In this document: positions 1-5,400 of the stretch, piece after piece
Position numbering within the stretch: position 1 is the stretch's first letter
How the letters are laid out: every line of letters starts with the position of its first letter
Source: Desulfosporosinus sp. UBA5188
Lineage (GTDB): Bacteria; Bacillota; Desulfitobacteriia; Desulfitobacteriales; Desulfitobacteriaceae
Assembly (NCBI GenBank): GCA_002413075.1
Contig: DHWG01000055.1
Coordinates: forward strand, 1-5,409
Reading direction: 5' to 3'
DNA: 5,409 nucleotides
Program-made: the position numbers and the translations under genes
Notes under the pieces: generated by a model
The model's input: only the letters and a program-made list of their open reading frames with translations
Told to the model about the DNA's origin: nothing
The model's database searches: none

Positions 1-1
1 G

Positions 2-124
2 GCGAATGCCGAGAGGCTATTTAGCAAAGAAGGAGGAAATGTAGGAACTGAGTCAATGAAAGATATAGGTCTTATATTTAAAATGAAAGGGGTCGATGAT
101 TATTATGAATCTCCAAATGATTAA
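2..124 (+). CDS. Possible 3' end of an unidentified upstream gene
   Basis: The second forward frame is open from the window edge to a TAA at 122-124, giving about 40 residues that begin ANAERLFSKEGG and end with VDDYYESPND. Codon choice looks normal for a coding region, and the other two forward frames close within 45 bases. I do not recognise the protein. If real, it would overlap the cbiM start by 20-29 bases, more than the 4- and 8-base overlaps seen downstream but compatible with translational coupling. The alternative is an untranslated leader that is open by chance, since 40 codons is short. Confidence is low. Confidence 0.35.
   Translation, partial: ANAERLFSKEGGNVGTESMKDIGLIFKMKGVDDYYESPND
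86..92 (+). promoter_or_regulatory. Ribosome binding site candidate for cbiM
   Basis: AAAGGGG lies 3 bases before the ATG at 96 and 12 bases before the in-frame ATG at 105. Neither spacing is ideal, so the exact start of cbiM is open. A third ATG at 117 has no purine-rich site in front of it. All three starts leave the signal peptide core and the mature protein unchanged. Confidence 0.45.
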
Positions 125-890
125 ACGGATCAGTTTATTAATAGCCTACGTATTGGCTATCTATATCGTCTTCCCCAACGATGCTTATGGCATGCACATT
201 ATGGAGGGATTCTTGCCTTTCAACTGGGCCGCCTTCTGGTGGCTCGCTATGATTCCGTTTGTTATTGCCGGGGTACGATCCATTAAGAAAACAGTGGCTC
301 TCCACCCTAGTCTAAAAATGTTGCTTGGTATGGCCGGAGCCTTTGCTTTTGTTTTATCATCTCTTAAAATTCCGTCCGTAACAGGTAGCTGTTCGCACCC
401 CACAGGCGTAGGTCTAGGTACCATTCTGTTCGGACCGACAGCGATGACCGTCTTGGGAATGATTGTCTTAATCTTTCAGGCACTTCTAATCGCTCATGGA
501 GGAATAACGACCCTAGGGGCAAACACGTTTTCTATGGGAATTGTGGGTCCTTTTGTATCCTACGGTATATATAAAGGTGCCAAGAAACTGGGGGCTCCCC
601 TATGGCTATCTGTATTCTTGTCAGCTACAATAGGCGATTTAATGACTTATATCACAACCTCCTTCCAATTGGGGCTAGCGTTTCCTGCGGCTTCAGGCGG
701 CGTAATGGCTTCTGCTCTAAAATTCATGGGCATCTTTGCTTTCACTCAGCTGCCCTTAGCGGTTAGCGAAGGTATCCTCACCGTTATGGTCATTAATATC
801 TTTAGTGCTTACAATAAAAAAGAGTTGGGAATTTTAGGCGTTTTTACTGGAAAAGAGTTACCTACCAATAAAAAGGGGGTGAAATTATGA
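96..890 (+). CDS. cbiM: CbiM, cobalt ECF transporter substrate-binding membrane subunit (precursor)
   Basis: CbiM is the S component of the energy-coupling-factor cobalt importer. It sits in the membrane, binds Co(II) and works with CbiN, CbiQ and CbiO. The 264-residue product starts with a basic and hydrophobic leader (about residues 1-32, ending NDAYG) followed by MHIMEGFLP. In this family the signal peptide is removed so that Met1-His2 of the mature chain (M33-H34 here) coordinates the metal together with a later histidine. The conserved SCSHPTG segment is at about 98-104, with H101 the likely partner. Several hydrophobic helices follow, with the family-like stretch IAHGGITTLGANTFSMG at about 132-148. 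The start may be ATG 96 or ATG 105. The stop overlaps the cbiN start in ATGA. A nickel-specific CbiM/NikM homologue is possible, but CbiN and the nearby corrinoid gene favour cobalt. Confidence 0.95.
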   Translation: MIIMNLQMIKRISLLIAYVLAIYIVFPNDAYGMHIMEGFLPFNWAAFWWLAMIPFVIAGVRSIKKTVALHPSLKMLLGMAGAFAFVLSSLKIPSVTGSCSHPTGVGLGTILFGPTAMTVLGMIVLIFQALLIAHGGITTLGANTFSMGIVGPFVSYGIYKGAKKLGAPLWLSVFLSATIGDLMTYITTSFQLGLAFPAASGGVMASALKFMGIFAFTQLPLAVSEGILTVMVINIFSAYNKKELGILGVFTGKELPTNKKGVKL

Positions 891-1189
891 AACCGATTGT
901 CAAGAATGGTCTATTACTTGTAGTTGTTGTTGCACTGGCCTTTGGTCCCCTTTTTCTGAAACGCAATGCTGAATTCGCCGGAGCTGATGTTCAAGCAGGA
1001 GAAGCGATCAACGCGGTCGCTCCCAATTATAAGCCTTGGTTTAAACCCTTGTATAAACCAGCGAGCGGAGAAGTCGAAACGTTCTTGTTTGCCTTGCAGG
1101 CCGCGCTAGGAAGTGGTTTCTTTTTTTACTACTTAGGCCGATCAAAGGAACGATACGAGGCCAGTAAGAGAGAGATCAAACATGATTGA
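887..1189 (+). CDS. cbiN: CbiN, cobalt ECF transporter accessory subunit
   Basis: This small membrane protein (100 residues, normal for CbiN) has two membrane helices, at about 7-24 and 65-83, separated by an extracytoplasmic loop. The loop carries the family signature EFAGADVQAGEAI (29-41) and the motif YKPWFKPLYKP (48-58), followed by SGEVETFLFALQAALG at the second helix. In the CbiMNQO family, CbiN contacts the loop of CbiM and is needed for metal loading. The start ATG at 887 overlaps the cbiM stop (ATGA). It is preceded by a strong AAGGGGGTG ribosome site at 873-881, inside the end of cbiM. The 3' end overlaps cbiQ by 8 bases. CbiN is typical of cobalt systems, which supports the cobalt assignment of the operon. 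Confidence 0.95.
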   Translation: MKPIVKNGLLLVVVVALAFGPLFLKRNAEFAGADVQAGEAINAVAPNYKPWFKPLYKPASGEVETFLFALQAALGSGFFFYYLGRSKERYEASKREIKHD

Positions 1190-1952
1190 CATAGATAGTT
1201 ACGCCTATAGCAATAATCTAAAAACAGTTCACCCGGCGGAAAAGTCTCTTTTTGCGCTGATTTCCATGGTAGCGTGTCTAACCGCTACCACGGTCATCAC
1301 CCCTCTGATCGTCTTAGCTTTAATGGCGGGGGGGATAGTCCTCAAAGCAGGCATACCCGCCCGAATTTTCGTCAGACTAATGATTGTTCCACTTTCGTTT
1401 CTCCTGATCGGCGTTTTAACGATCGCTTTTTCAGTCTCGACCAATCCTTCGGGATTTTGGCTAGCCCAAACCATGTATGGTGTAACCATAGGAATACACT
1501 ACCCAGATCTGATCACAGCAGTTCATCTCTTTCTTAGATCGTTGGGAGCAGTTTCTTGTCTTTACTTTCTGGCCCTAACCACTCCCATGACGGAGCTCAT
1601 TACCGTACTGAATAAACTGAGAGTTCCTGTGATTATCACCGAATTGATGGTGCTTATTTATCGCTTTATTTTTGTCTTTATGGAAACAGCCACCACGATT
1701 CGTCGTGCTCAGCTTTCTCGTTCAGGCTATATCTCGATGAAACGTTCTTTTCATTCGTTGAGTTTGCTCTTCTCAGCACTGTTAGGGAAAGTTTTTGTGA
1801 AGTCCCAAGAACTTTACGATTCCATGGCAGCGCGGTGTTACTCTGGAGAAATTAAGGTGCTTACCAAGAAACATCCTGTTAGCCCCGGAAATTATCTTAT
1901 TATCATTGGATTGGAGATCCCCTTAATCTTACTAAATTTACTTTGGAGGTAA
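1182..1952 (+). CDS. cbiQ: CbiQ, cobalt ECF transporter transmembrane (T) component
   Basis: CbiQ is the membrane coupling component that links the CbiO ATPase to CbiM. The 256-residue product has hydrophobic segments at about 22-54, 62-84, 110-132, 148-168 and 236-254. It carries the conserved stretch LTTPMTELI...LRVPVIITELM...YRF (132-161). The cytoplasmic coupling motifs expected in EcfT proteins, of the form ARG, appear here as AQLSRSGY (176-183) and MAARCYSGEI (215-224). The Cys in place of Gly in the second motif is, as far as I recall, seen in other CbiQ proteins. Start ATG 1182 lies inside the end of cbiN, with only a loose AGAGAGA purine run upstream, so translation is probably coupled to cbiN. 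The stop TAA is at 1950-1952, overlapping the cbiO ribosome site. Confidence 0.95.
   Translation: MIDIDSYAYSNNLKTVHPAEKSLFALISMVACLTATTVITPLIVLALMAGGIVLKAGIPARIFVRLMIVPLSFLLIGVLTIAFSVSTNPSGFWLAQTMYGVTIGIHYPDLITAVHLFLRSLGAVSCLYFLALTTPMTELITVLNKLRVPVIITELMVLIYRFIFVFMETATTIRRAQLSRSGYISMKRSFHSLSLLFSALLGKVFVKSQELYDSMAARCYSGEIKVLTKKHPVSPGNYLIIIGLEIPLILLNLLWR
1945..1950 (+). promoter_or_regulatory. Ribosome binding site that fixes the cbiO start
   Basis: GGAGGT at 1945-1950 lies 7 bases before the TTG at 1958, ideal spacing for a Shine-Dalgarno site. This makes TTG 1958 a better start than the in-frame TTG at 1943, which lies upstream of the site. The site overlaps the last codons and stop of cbiQ, implying coupled translation. 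Confidence 0.8.
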
Positions 1953-1957
1953 TACGT

Positions 1958-2809
1958 TTGTCAGAAATCATACTTGAAGCTGTTGATTTGGAGTATTCTT
2001 ATCCAGATGGCACAAAGGCATTGAGCAATGTGAATTTGAAAGTTCAAAAGGGAGAAAAACTAGCAATTTTGGGATCTAACGGAGCAGGTAAATCAACTCT
2101 ATTTATGCAATTTAACGGAATTTATAGGCCTAACTCAGGTTCTATAAAGTACCAGGGACAAGATATCTCCTATAAGAACAGGGCTCTGATCGAATTACGT
2201 AAGCAAGTAGGGGTCGTCTTTCAAGATCCAGATAGTCAATTGTTTTCCTCTAGTGTGTATCAGGATATCTCGTTTGGCCCTCTCAATCTGGGACTTTCGG
2301 AAGAAGAAGTGAGAGAGAGAGTTAAACAAGCCCTGATAGATACGGAAACCACGGACCTTGAAGACAAGCCAACACATTTGTTAAGTTACGGTCAGAAAAA
2401 ACGGGTTTCTATCGCGGGAGTTCTGGCGATGGAACCAGAAGTGATTATTTTTGATGAACCAACGGCCGGGCTCGATCCTCGTCACGCCCAGGAGTTCATG
2501 CAACTTCTTGAAGATTTCAGCCTTGAGGGTAAAACGATTATCCTATCAACTCATGACGTGGATTTGGCTTATTCCTGGTCAGATCGGTTAGCCATTATGT
2601 CGAGTGGAGAGATCATTGCACACGGAGAGCCTCGTGAACTATTTCTTCGACCTGAACTTATCGAACGTGCTGATTTGGCCCTTCCTTGGCTGTTAGAAAT
2701 GTATTGTGGGTTGGTGGAAAAAGGATGGTTACCTCCCTCTACCCCTTTACCTAAAACCAGGGACGATTTGTTGAGAAGCATTCCGACAAAGACCGATACA
2801 ACAGGTTAA
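1958..2809 (+). CDS. cbiO: CbiO, cobalt ECF transporter ATP-binding protein
   Basis: This cytoplasmic ABC ATPase (283 residues from the TTG start) powers the CbiMNQO cobalt importer. All nucleotide-binding motifs are intact, numbered from TTG 1958: Walker A GSNGAGKST at about 39-47; Q-loop VVFQDPDSQLF centred on Q89, with the DPDSQLF extension typical of ECF ATPases; signature LSYGQKKR at about 142-149; Walker B VIIFDEPTAGLD at about 162-173 with catalytic E167; and the switch histidine of LSTHD at about H199. The C-terminal 50 residues (LPWLLEMYCGL...) form the usual CbiO extension. Only one ATPase is encoded, so it probably acts as a homodimer. The gene follows cbiQ after 5 bases; a DMT transporter gene begins 22 bases downstream with its own ribosome site, probably on the same mRNA. 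Confidence 0.96.
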   Translation: MSEIILEAVDLEYSYPDGTKALSNVNLKVQKGEKLAILGSNGAGKSTLFMQFNGIYRPNSGSIKYQGQDISYKNRALIELRKQVGVVFQDPDSQLFSSSVYQDISFGPLNLGLSEEEVRERVKQALIDTETTDLEDKPTHLLSYGQKKRVSIAGVLAMEPEVIIFDEPTAGLDPRHAQEFMQLLEDFSLEGKTIILSTHDVDLAYSWSDRLAIMSSGEIIAHGEPRELFLRPELIERADLALPWLLEMYCGLVEKGWLPPSTPLPKTRDDLLRSIPTKTDTTG

Positions 2810-2831
2810 AACTTGACAAGGGGAACTGAAA

Positions 2832-3896
2832 ATGAAGAACAGAACTATTGGCCCAATGCTGAAAGCTATACTTGCTGCTGCTTTGTTTGGAGCAAGTGCC
2901 CCTATTTCAAAACTACTTTTGGGTGAAATTTCCCCAACTCTAATGGCATCATTTCTATATCTTGGCAGTGGTATCGGGCTTTACTTACAGAGATACTTCC
3001 GAAGTTCAGACAAACGTTTCAACGATGAGGCAAGACTTACCAAAAATGATTGGCCTTGGCTAATAGCTGCCGTAAGTGTAGGAGGGATTGCCGCCCCCAT
3101 TGTGCTGATGTTTAGCCTGAAAAACACACCAGCCTCTACGGCTTCCCTTTTGCTGAATTTCGAAGGTGTGGCAACGACCGTAATTGCGGTCCTTGCCTTT
3201 AAAGAGGCTGTTGGGAAACGTATATGGATGGCAGTACTATTGATTACAACGGCAAGTATTTTGCTCTCATGGGATTCATCGGGGCAGTGGGGTTTTTCAT
3301 TCGGCGCCATTGGCGTACTTAGTGCTTGTATTCTATGGGGGATAGACAATAATTTCACACGAAATATTTCGTCCAAAGACCCTCTCTCGATTGTAATAAT
3401 AAAGGGATTAAGTGCCGGTACTTTCTCTTTAATTCTATCCGTTATTTTGGGTTTCCCATTACCTTCATTCAAATCTATTCTTCTGGCAATGGTCTTAGGT
3501 TATTTCAGTTACGGGCTAAGTATCGTACTATTTATTCGAGCCATGAGAGAACTAGGGTCTGCTAGAACAAGTGCTTTGTTCGGAACGGCTCCTTTTGTTG
3601 GAGTCGTATTATCTTTGCTCTTGTTCAGAGAAAACCAAGGCATATTGTTTTTATTTTCGCTTCCTATCATGATTATTGGGGCAGTCTTTCTGCTCAAGGA
3701 AGACCATGAACATTTACATAAACACGAAACAACAGAACACGAGCACAGACATAACCATAACGACTCACACCATACACACGGCCATTCTGATAATGGAATA
3801 CCGAAAAACGGTTATCATTCCCATGTTCATGAACACGAATATATAATTCATGACCACCAACATACACCTGACATATACCATAGACATGCCCATTAA
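2832..3896 (+). CDS. EamA/DMT family transporter with histidine-rich C-terminal tail
   Basis: This is a ten-helix drug/metabolite-type membrane protein made of two EamA halves (about residues 8-147 and 157-288). The first half contains LFGASAPISKLLL and NTPASTASLLLNFEGVATTVIAVLAFKE. The second contains ACILWGIDNNFTRNIS, then GSARTSALFGTAPFVGVVLSLLLF. Residues 291-354 form a hydrophilic tail with 22 histidines in 64 residues, interspersed with D and E. Such tails bind Co, Ni or Zn in other proteins; here metal binding is inferred. An AAGGGGAA ribosome site at 2818-2825 precedes ATG 2832. Lying 22 bases after cbiO, it is probably co-transcribed with the cobalt importer. It could export or buffer excess metal, or carry a corrinoid-related metabolite; EamA membership alone does not give the substrate. 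Fold confidence is high, function low. Confidence 0.9.
   Translation: MKNRTIGPMLKAILAAALFGASAPISKLLLGEISPTLMASFLYLGSGIGLYLQRYFRSSDKRFNDEARLTKNDWPWLIAAVSVGGIAAPIVLMFSLKNTPASTASLLLNFEGVATTVIAVLAFKEAVGKRIWMAVLLITTASILLSWDSSGQWGFSFGAIGVLSACILWGIDNNFTRNISSKDPLSIVIIKGLSAGTFSLILSVILGFPLPSFKSILLAMVLGYFSYGLSIVLFIRAMRELGSARTSALFGTAPFVGVVLSLLLFRENQGILFLFSLPIMIIGAVFLLKEDHEHLHKHETTEHEHRHNHNDSHHTHGHSDNGIPKNGYHSHVHEHEYIIHDHQHTPDIYHRHAH
3702..3893 (+). other. Histidine-rich low-complexity coding tract
   Basis: This segment encodes residues 291-354 of the DMT transporter. CAT/CAC codons recur every two to four codons, in pairs such as HEH, HRHNH, HHTHGH and HVHEHE. It ends on RHAH at the stop codon, immediately after the last membrane helix. 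The tract is irregular at DNA level rather than a tandem repeat, which suggests selection on the protein. Confidence 0.85.
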
Positions 3897-3908
3897 TAAT
3901 AAACAAAG

Positions 3909-3936
3909 TTGTCATAGTTCTCATAAACATTAAGAT
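3909..3936 (+). promoter_or_regulatory. Weak sigma-70 type promoter candidate for cobK
   Basis: In the 91-base gap after the DMT gene, TTGTCA (3909-3914) is followed after 16 bases by TAAGAT (3931-3936), matching 5 and 4 of 6 consensus positions. The region is AT-rich and contains no visible terminator. The palindrome GTTATAAC lies at 3960-3967, just before the ribosome site. cobK may equally be read through from the cbi operon. Confidence 0.3.
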
Positions 3937-3987
3937 TGTATATTTGAGTTACACTAGTTGTTATAACGGCTATGGAGGTTAAGAATA

Positions 3988-4707
3988 ATGATCATGCTTT
4001 TGGGAGAAACGGCGGCAGCACGTGAGATCAGTGAATGTCTTAAAGACAGGGGGATTGAGTTTAAACGAATACAAACCTGGACGGAAAAGGCCTTTTTGAA
4101 GGTTCCTACTTTAATCGTTGATGCCAGCCCTCCTTCCAGTAGTATAAAGTTTGCCCCGTTACGACAATGGTGTGAACAACGATGCATTCCTTATCTTAGG
4201 TTAGAAAGACCGGAGACTGTCATTCCAGATAGTTTATTAATATATCCTGCTTGTACTTGGGAGGAAGCTTTGCTCCTGCTAGAACAGCGAGTCAGTGCAA
4301 TGCATGAAGCGAAAGGATGTATAGTAACAATTTTCGTGACGACGGGCAGCTACCAGTTGGAAAGCATCGTGAAAGCCGCCTTTGCTCGCTATGCTCGTTT
4401 AGTTGTTAGGGTTCTTCCGGAAGGACGCCTAGTTCAAAAATGTAAAGATATAGGCATTTCGCCTAGAAATATTGTAGCAATGCAAGGGCAATTTTCTAAA
4501 GAGATCAACAAAGCACTATTTAAATTCTATGGAGCAGATATTCTATTAACCAGAGATAGTGGGTCTGCCGGTGGGACAGATACGAAAATCTCAGCAGCCT
4601 TAGAATTGGGGATTGAGACAGTCCTTGTGAAAAGAACCAAGATGAAGGCTGGTTTGACTGTGAATAATGTCCAGGAATTACTGGATTGGATAGATGATAA
4701 CCTTTAA
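3988..4707 (+). CDS. cobK: Precorrin-6A (cobalt-precorrin-6A) reductase, CobK/CbiJ family
   Basis: This cytosolic enzyme uses NAD(P)H to reduce the macrocycle of (cobalt-)precorrin-6A in corrin ring synthesis. The name cbiJ applies if the anaerobic pathway is used, as the neighbouring cobalt importer suggests. The 239 residues are a normal length. The C-terminal half is typical: FVTTGSYQL (116-124), RVLPEGRLVQKCKDIGISPRN (141-161), NIVAMQGQFSKEINKAL (161-177), and LLTRDSGSAGGTDTKISAA (186-204), then LGIETVLVKR. Two N-terminal motifs deviate: the usual LGGTxEsRE reads LGETAAARE (5-13), and the usual DATHPFA reads DASPPSS (45-51), followed by a normal IPYLRLERP (67-75). The ATG at 3988 is preceded by GGAGGT at 3974-3979, 8 bases away; ATG 3994 is a possible alternative. 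The cobO remnant follows after 19 bases. Confidence 0.88.
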   Translation: MIMLLGETAAAREISECLKDRGIEFKRIQTWTEKAFLKVPTLIVDASPPSSSIKFAPLRQWCEQRCIPYLRLERPETVIPDSLLIYPACTWEEALLLLEQRVSAMHEAKGCIVTIFVTTGSYQLESIVKAAFARYARLVVRVLPEGRLVQKCKDIGISPRNIVAMQGQFSKEINKALFKFYGADILLTRDSGSAGGTDTKISAALELGIETVLVKRTKMKAGLTVNNVQELLDWIDDNL

Positions 4708-4726
4708 CAAGGAGCGGAGAAAAAGC

Positions 4727-4897
4727 ATGCAACAAGGTCTGATCCATATTTATACTGGTACAGGGAAAGGGAAGACGACAGCAGCAATCGGGTTGGGTAT
4801 TAGGGCGTATGGACAGGGACTTAAGGTCCTCATGGAGTTGGCTGATTATGTCTCGGAAATAACTGCCCGGAAACATCCCGTAAGAGATAGATCCTAG
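4727..4897 (+). pseudogene. cobO: cobO remnant: cob(I)alamin adenosyltransferase with a large internal in-frame deletion
   Basis: Intact CobO/CobA-type ATP:corrinoid adenosyltransferases have about 170-200 residues and transfer the adenosyl group of ATP to Co(I) corrinoids. Here only 56 codons remain. Residues 1-36 are a good CobO N-terminus, with IHIYTGTGKGKTTAAIGLG containing the P-loop (GTGKGKTT) and ending GQGLKVLM. Residues 37-56, ELADYVSEITARKHPVRDRS, match the usual C-terminal end (ELADLVTEM...KHPYRDG). The central part, including the FLKG segment after KVLMVQ and the DEIN region, is missing. The join is near 4832-4836 and keeps frame. ATG 4727 is chosen because GGAG at 4716-4719 and AAGGAG at 4709-4714 precede it; the frame extends to ATG 4694, which overlaps cobK. 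The short product cannot be an active enzyme as the family is known. An assembly collapse could give the same picture. Confidence 0.82.
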
Positions 4898-4918
4898 TAG
4901 GGGGGAGCTATCTCTTAC
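4880..4918. repeat. Perfect 11-bp inverted repeat over the cobO remnant stop
   Basis: GTAAGAGATAG (4880-4890) and CTATCTCTTAC (4908-4918) are exact reverse complements separated by 17 bases. Inside, TCC can pair with GGA after one A-G mismatch, extending the stem to about 14 pairs around a G-rich loop (GGGGGG at 4900-4905). The left arm encodes the last residues of the remnant and the TAG stop is in the loop. It may end the cobK-cobO transcript, but the following bases (CATAATTTTC) are not a proper T-run, so it is only a terminator-like hairpin or an mRNA-stabilising stem. Confidence 0.7.
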
Positions 4919-4991
4919 CATAATTTTCAATGACACTTATAGGACCAAATCACTTCGCAGAATTCCGTAAGCTAATGTTAAAAAAATCCAA

Positions 4992-5020
4992 TAGACATAA
5001 TGCGTTATTGATGCTATTAT
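4992..5020 (+). promoter_or_regulatory. Sigma-70 type promoter of feoA
   Basis: TAGACA (4992-4997) and TATTAT (5015-5020) each match 5 of 6 consensus positions, with an ideal 17-base spacer. Transcription would begin around 5027, leaving a leader of about 58 bases before feoA. A quasi-palindrome, ATAATGCGTTAT (4997-5008), sits in the spacer. The upstream gap (4919-4991) is AT-rich and shows no gene. Confidence 0.65.
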
Positions 5021-5037
5021 ATGGTTAATAGATAAGC

Positions 5038-5056
5038 GATATTGATTATCAATTGC
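5038..5056 (+). promoter_or_regulatory. Fur-box-like operator upstream of feoA
   Basis: GATATTGATTATCAATTGC matches the classical 19-base Fur box (GATAATGATAATCATTATC) at 14 of 19 positions. It contains the inverted repeat ATTGAT-T-ATCAAT (5041-5053). It lies just after the predicted transcription start, where bound repressor would block the polymerase. Fur is the expected regulator for feo genes; a DtxR-type or other Fur-family regulator cannot be excluded. Confidence 0.6.
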
Positions 5057-5069
5057 AATTATTTGAGAT

Positions 5070-5075
5070 AAGGAG
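5070..5075 (+). promoter_or_regulatory. Ribosome binding site of feoA
   Basis: AAGGAG at 5070-5075 lies 9 bases before ATG 5085. A second purine block, GAGGAG at 5077-5082, is too close to the start to be the main site. Confidence 0.65.
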
Positions 5076-5084
5076 TGAGGAGAA

Positions 5085-5303
5085 ATGCCCTTAACAATGC
5101 TGTCGTCAGGTAGAGATGCAAGAATTATCGCCTGTAATACTGAGGGCCCAACTAAAAAGTTTCTAGAAGCGCTTGGTATAATCCCGGGTGTAACCATATC
5201 GGTCATATCGAGAATTAAGGGGAATCTAATTGTTAGTGTAAAAGGGACAAGATTGGCTTTGAACAAAGGAATTGCCAATAAGCTTTTAGTACAGTGTGCT
5301 TAA
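5085..5303 (+). CDS. feoA: FeoA family ferrous iron transport protein
   Basis: FeoA is a small cytoplasmic protein with an SH3-like fold that supports Fe(II) uptake through the membrane GTPase FeoB. The 72-residue product is a normal length. It has the expected pattern: MPLTMLSSGRDARII at the start, then KKFLEALGIIPGVTISVISR (25-43, with the LGxxPG turn at 30-35), then NLIVSVKGTRLALNKGIANKLLV (47-69), the usual strand with R56 and A58 and the A-x-x-[IL]-x-V end. It has its own promoter and a Fur-like operator, so it is probably separate from the cobK unit. Another gene begins 97 bases downstream behind a second Fur-like site. Confidence 0.92.
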   Translation: MPLTMLSSGRDARIIACNTEGPTKKFLEALGIIPGVTISVISRIKGNLIVSVKGTRLALNKGIANKLLVQCA

Positions 5304-5350
5304 TATTGTGAGAACTATAAAAATTAAAAAGAGCTTTTTTTTTAAGCCAA

Positions 5351-5372
5351 CTTGATAATGGTTATCAAGATC
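5351..5372 (+). promoter_or_regulatory. Second Fur-box-like operator, between feoA and the next gene
   Basis: CTTGATAA-TGG-TTATCAAG (5351-5369) is a perfect 8-bp inverted repeat. The overlapping GATAATGGTTATCAAGATC (5354-5372) matches the classical Fur box at 15 of 19 positions, better than the site before feoA. GATAAT (5354-5359) also resembles a -10 element but has no good -35 partner. TTGATA (5352-5357) with CATAAA (5377-5382) is a possible promoter, though its 19-base spacer is long. The site suggests the downstream gene has its own metal-responsive control. Confidence 0.6.
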
Positions 5373-5400
5373 AAAGCATAAAACTAAGGGAGGGTTATTG

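Noticed and set aside
41..75. Possible 3' end of a cobalamin riboswitch (GTAGGA...GAGTCA...AGGTC) before cbiM
   Set aside because: The highly conserved B12 box ending (GTCAGGAGACCTGCC type) is not matched and no GCCACTG core is present; the resemblance is only a few scattered bases.
2981..3472. Long reverse-strand frame of 163 codons inside the DMT gene
   Set aside because: The sense strand encodes a convincing EamA membrane protein throughout; the antisense product has no recognisable features and no ribosome site was identified.
3694..3930. Open reverse-strand frame of 78 codons opposite the His-rich tail
   Set aside because: It is produced by the CAT/CAC codon bias of the sense strand, has no ribosome site and no recognisable protein features.
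4694..4726. Upstream ATG 4694 as the start of the cobO remnant
   Set aside because: It lies within the end of cobK, and the good ribosome sites (AAGGAG, GGAG) are downstream of it and fit ATG 4727, where homology to CobO begins.
4937..5278. Reverse-strand frame of 113 codons over the feoA region
   Set aside because: It runs antisense to the clear feoA gene and its promoter and operator, and resembles no family I know.
5326..5343. AAAAAGAGC followed by nine T as a terminator of feoA
   Set aside because: The stem would be five A-T pairs with no GC core; too weak to call an intrinsic terminator, although the T-run is real.
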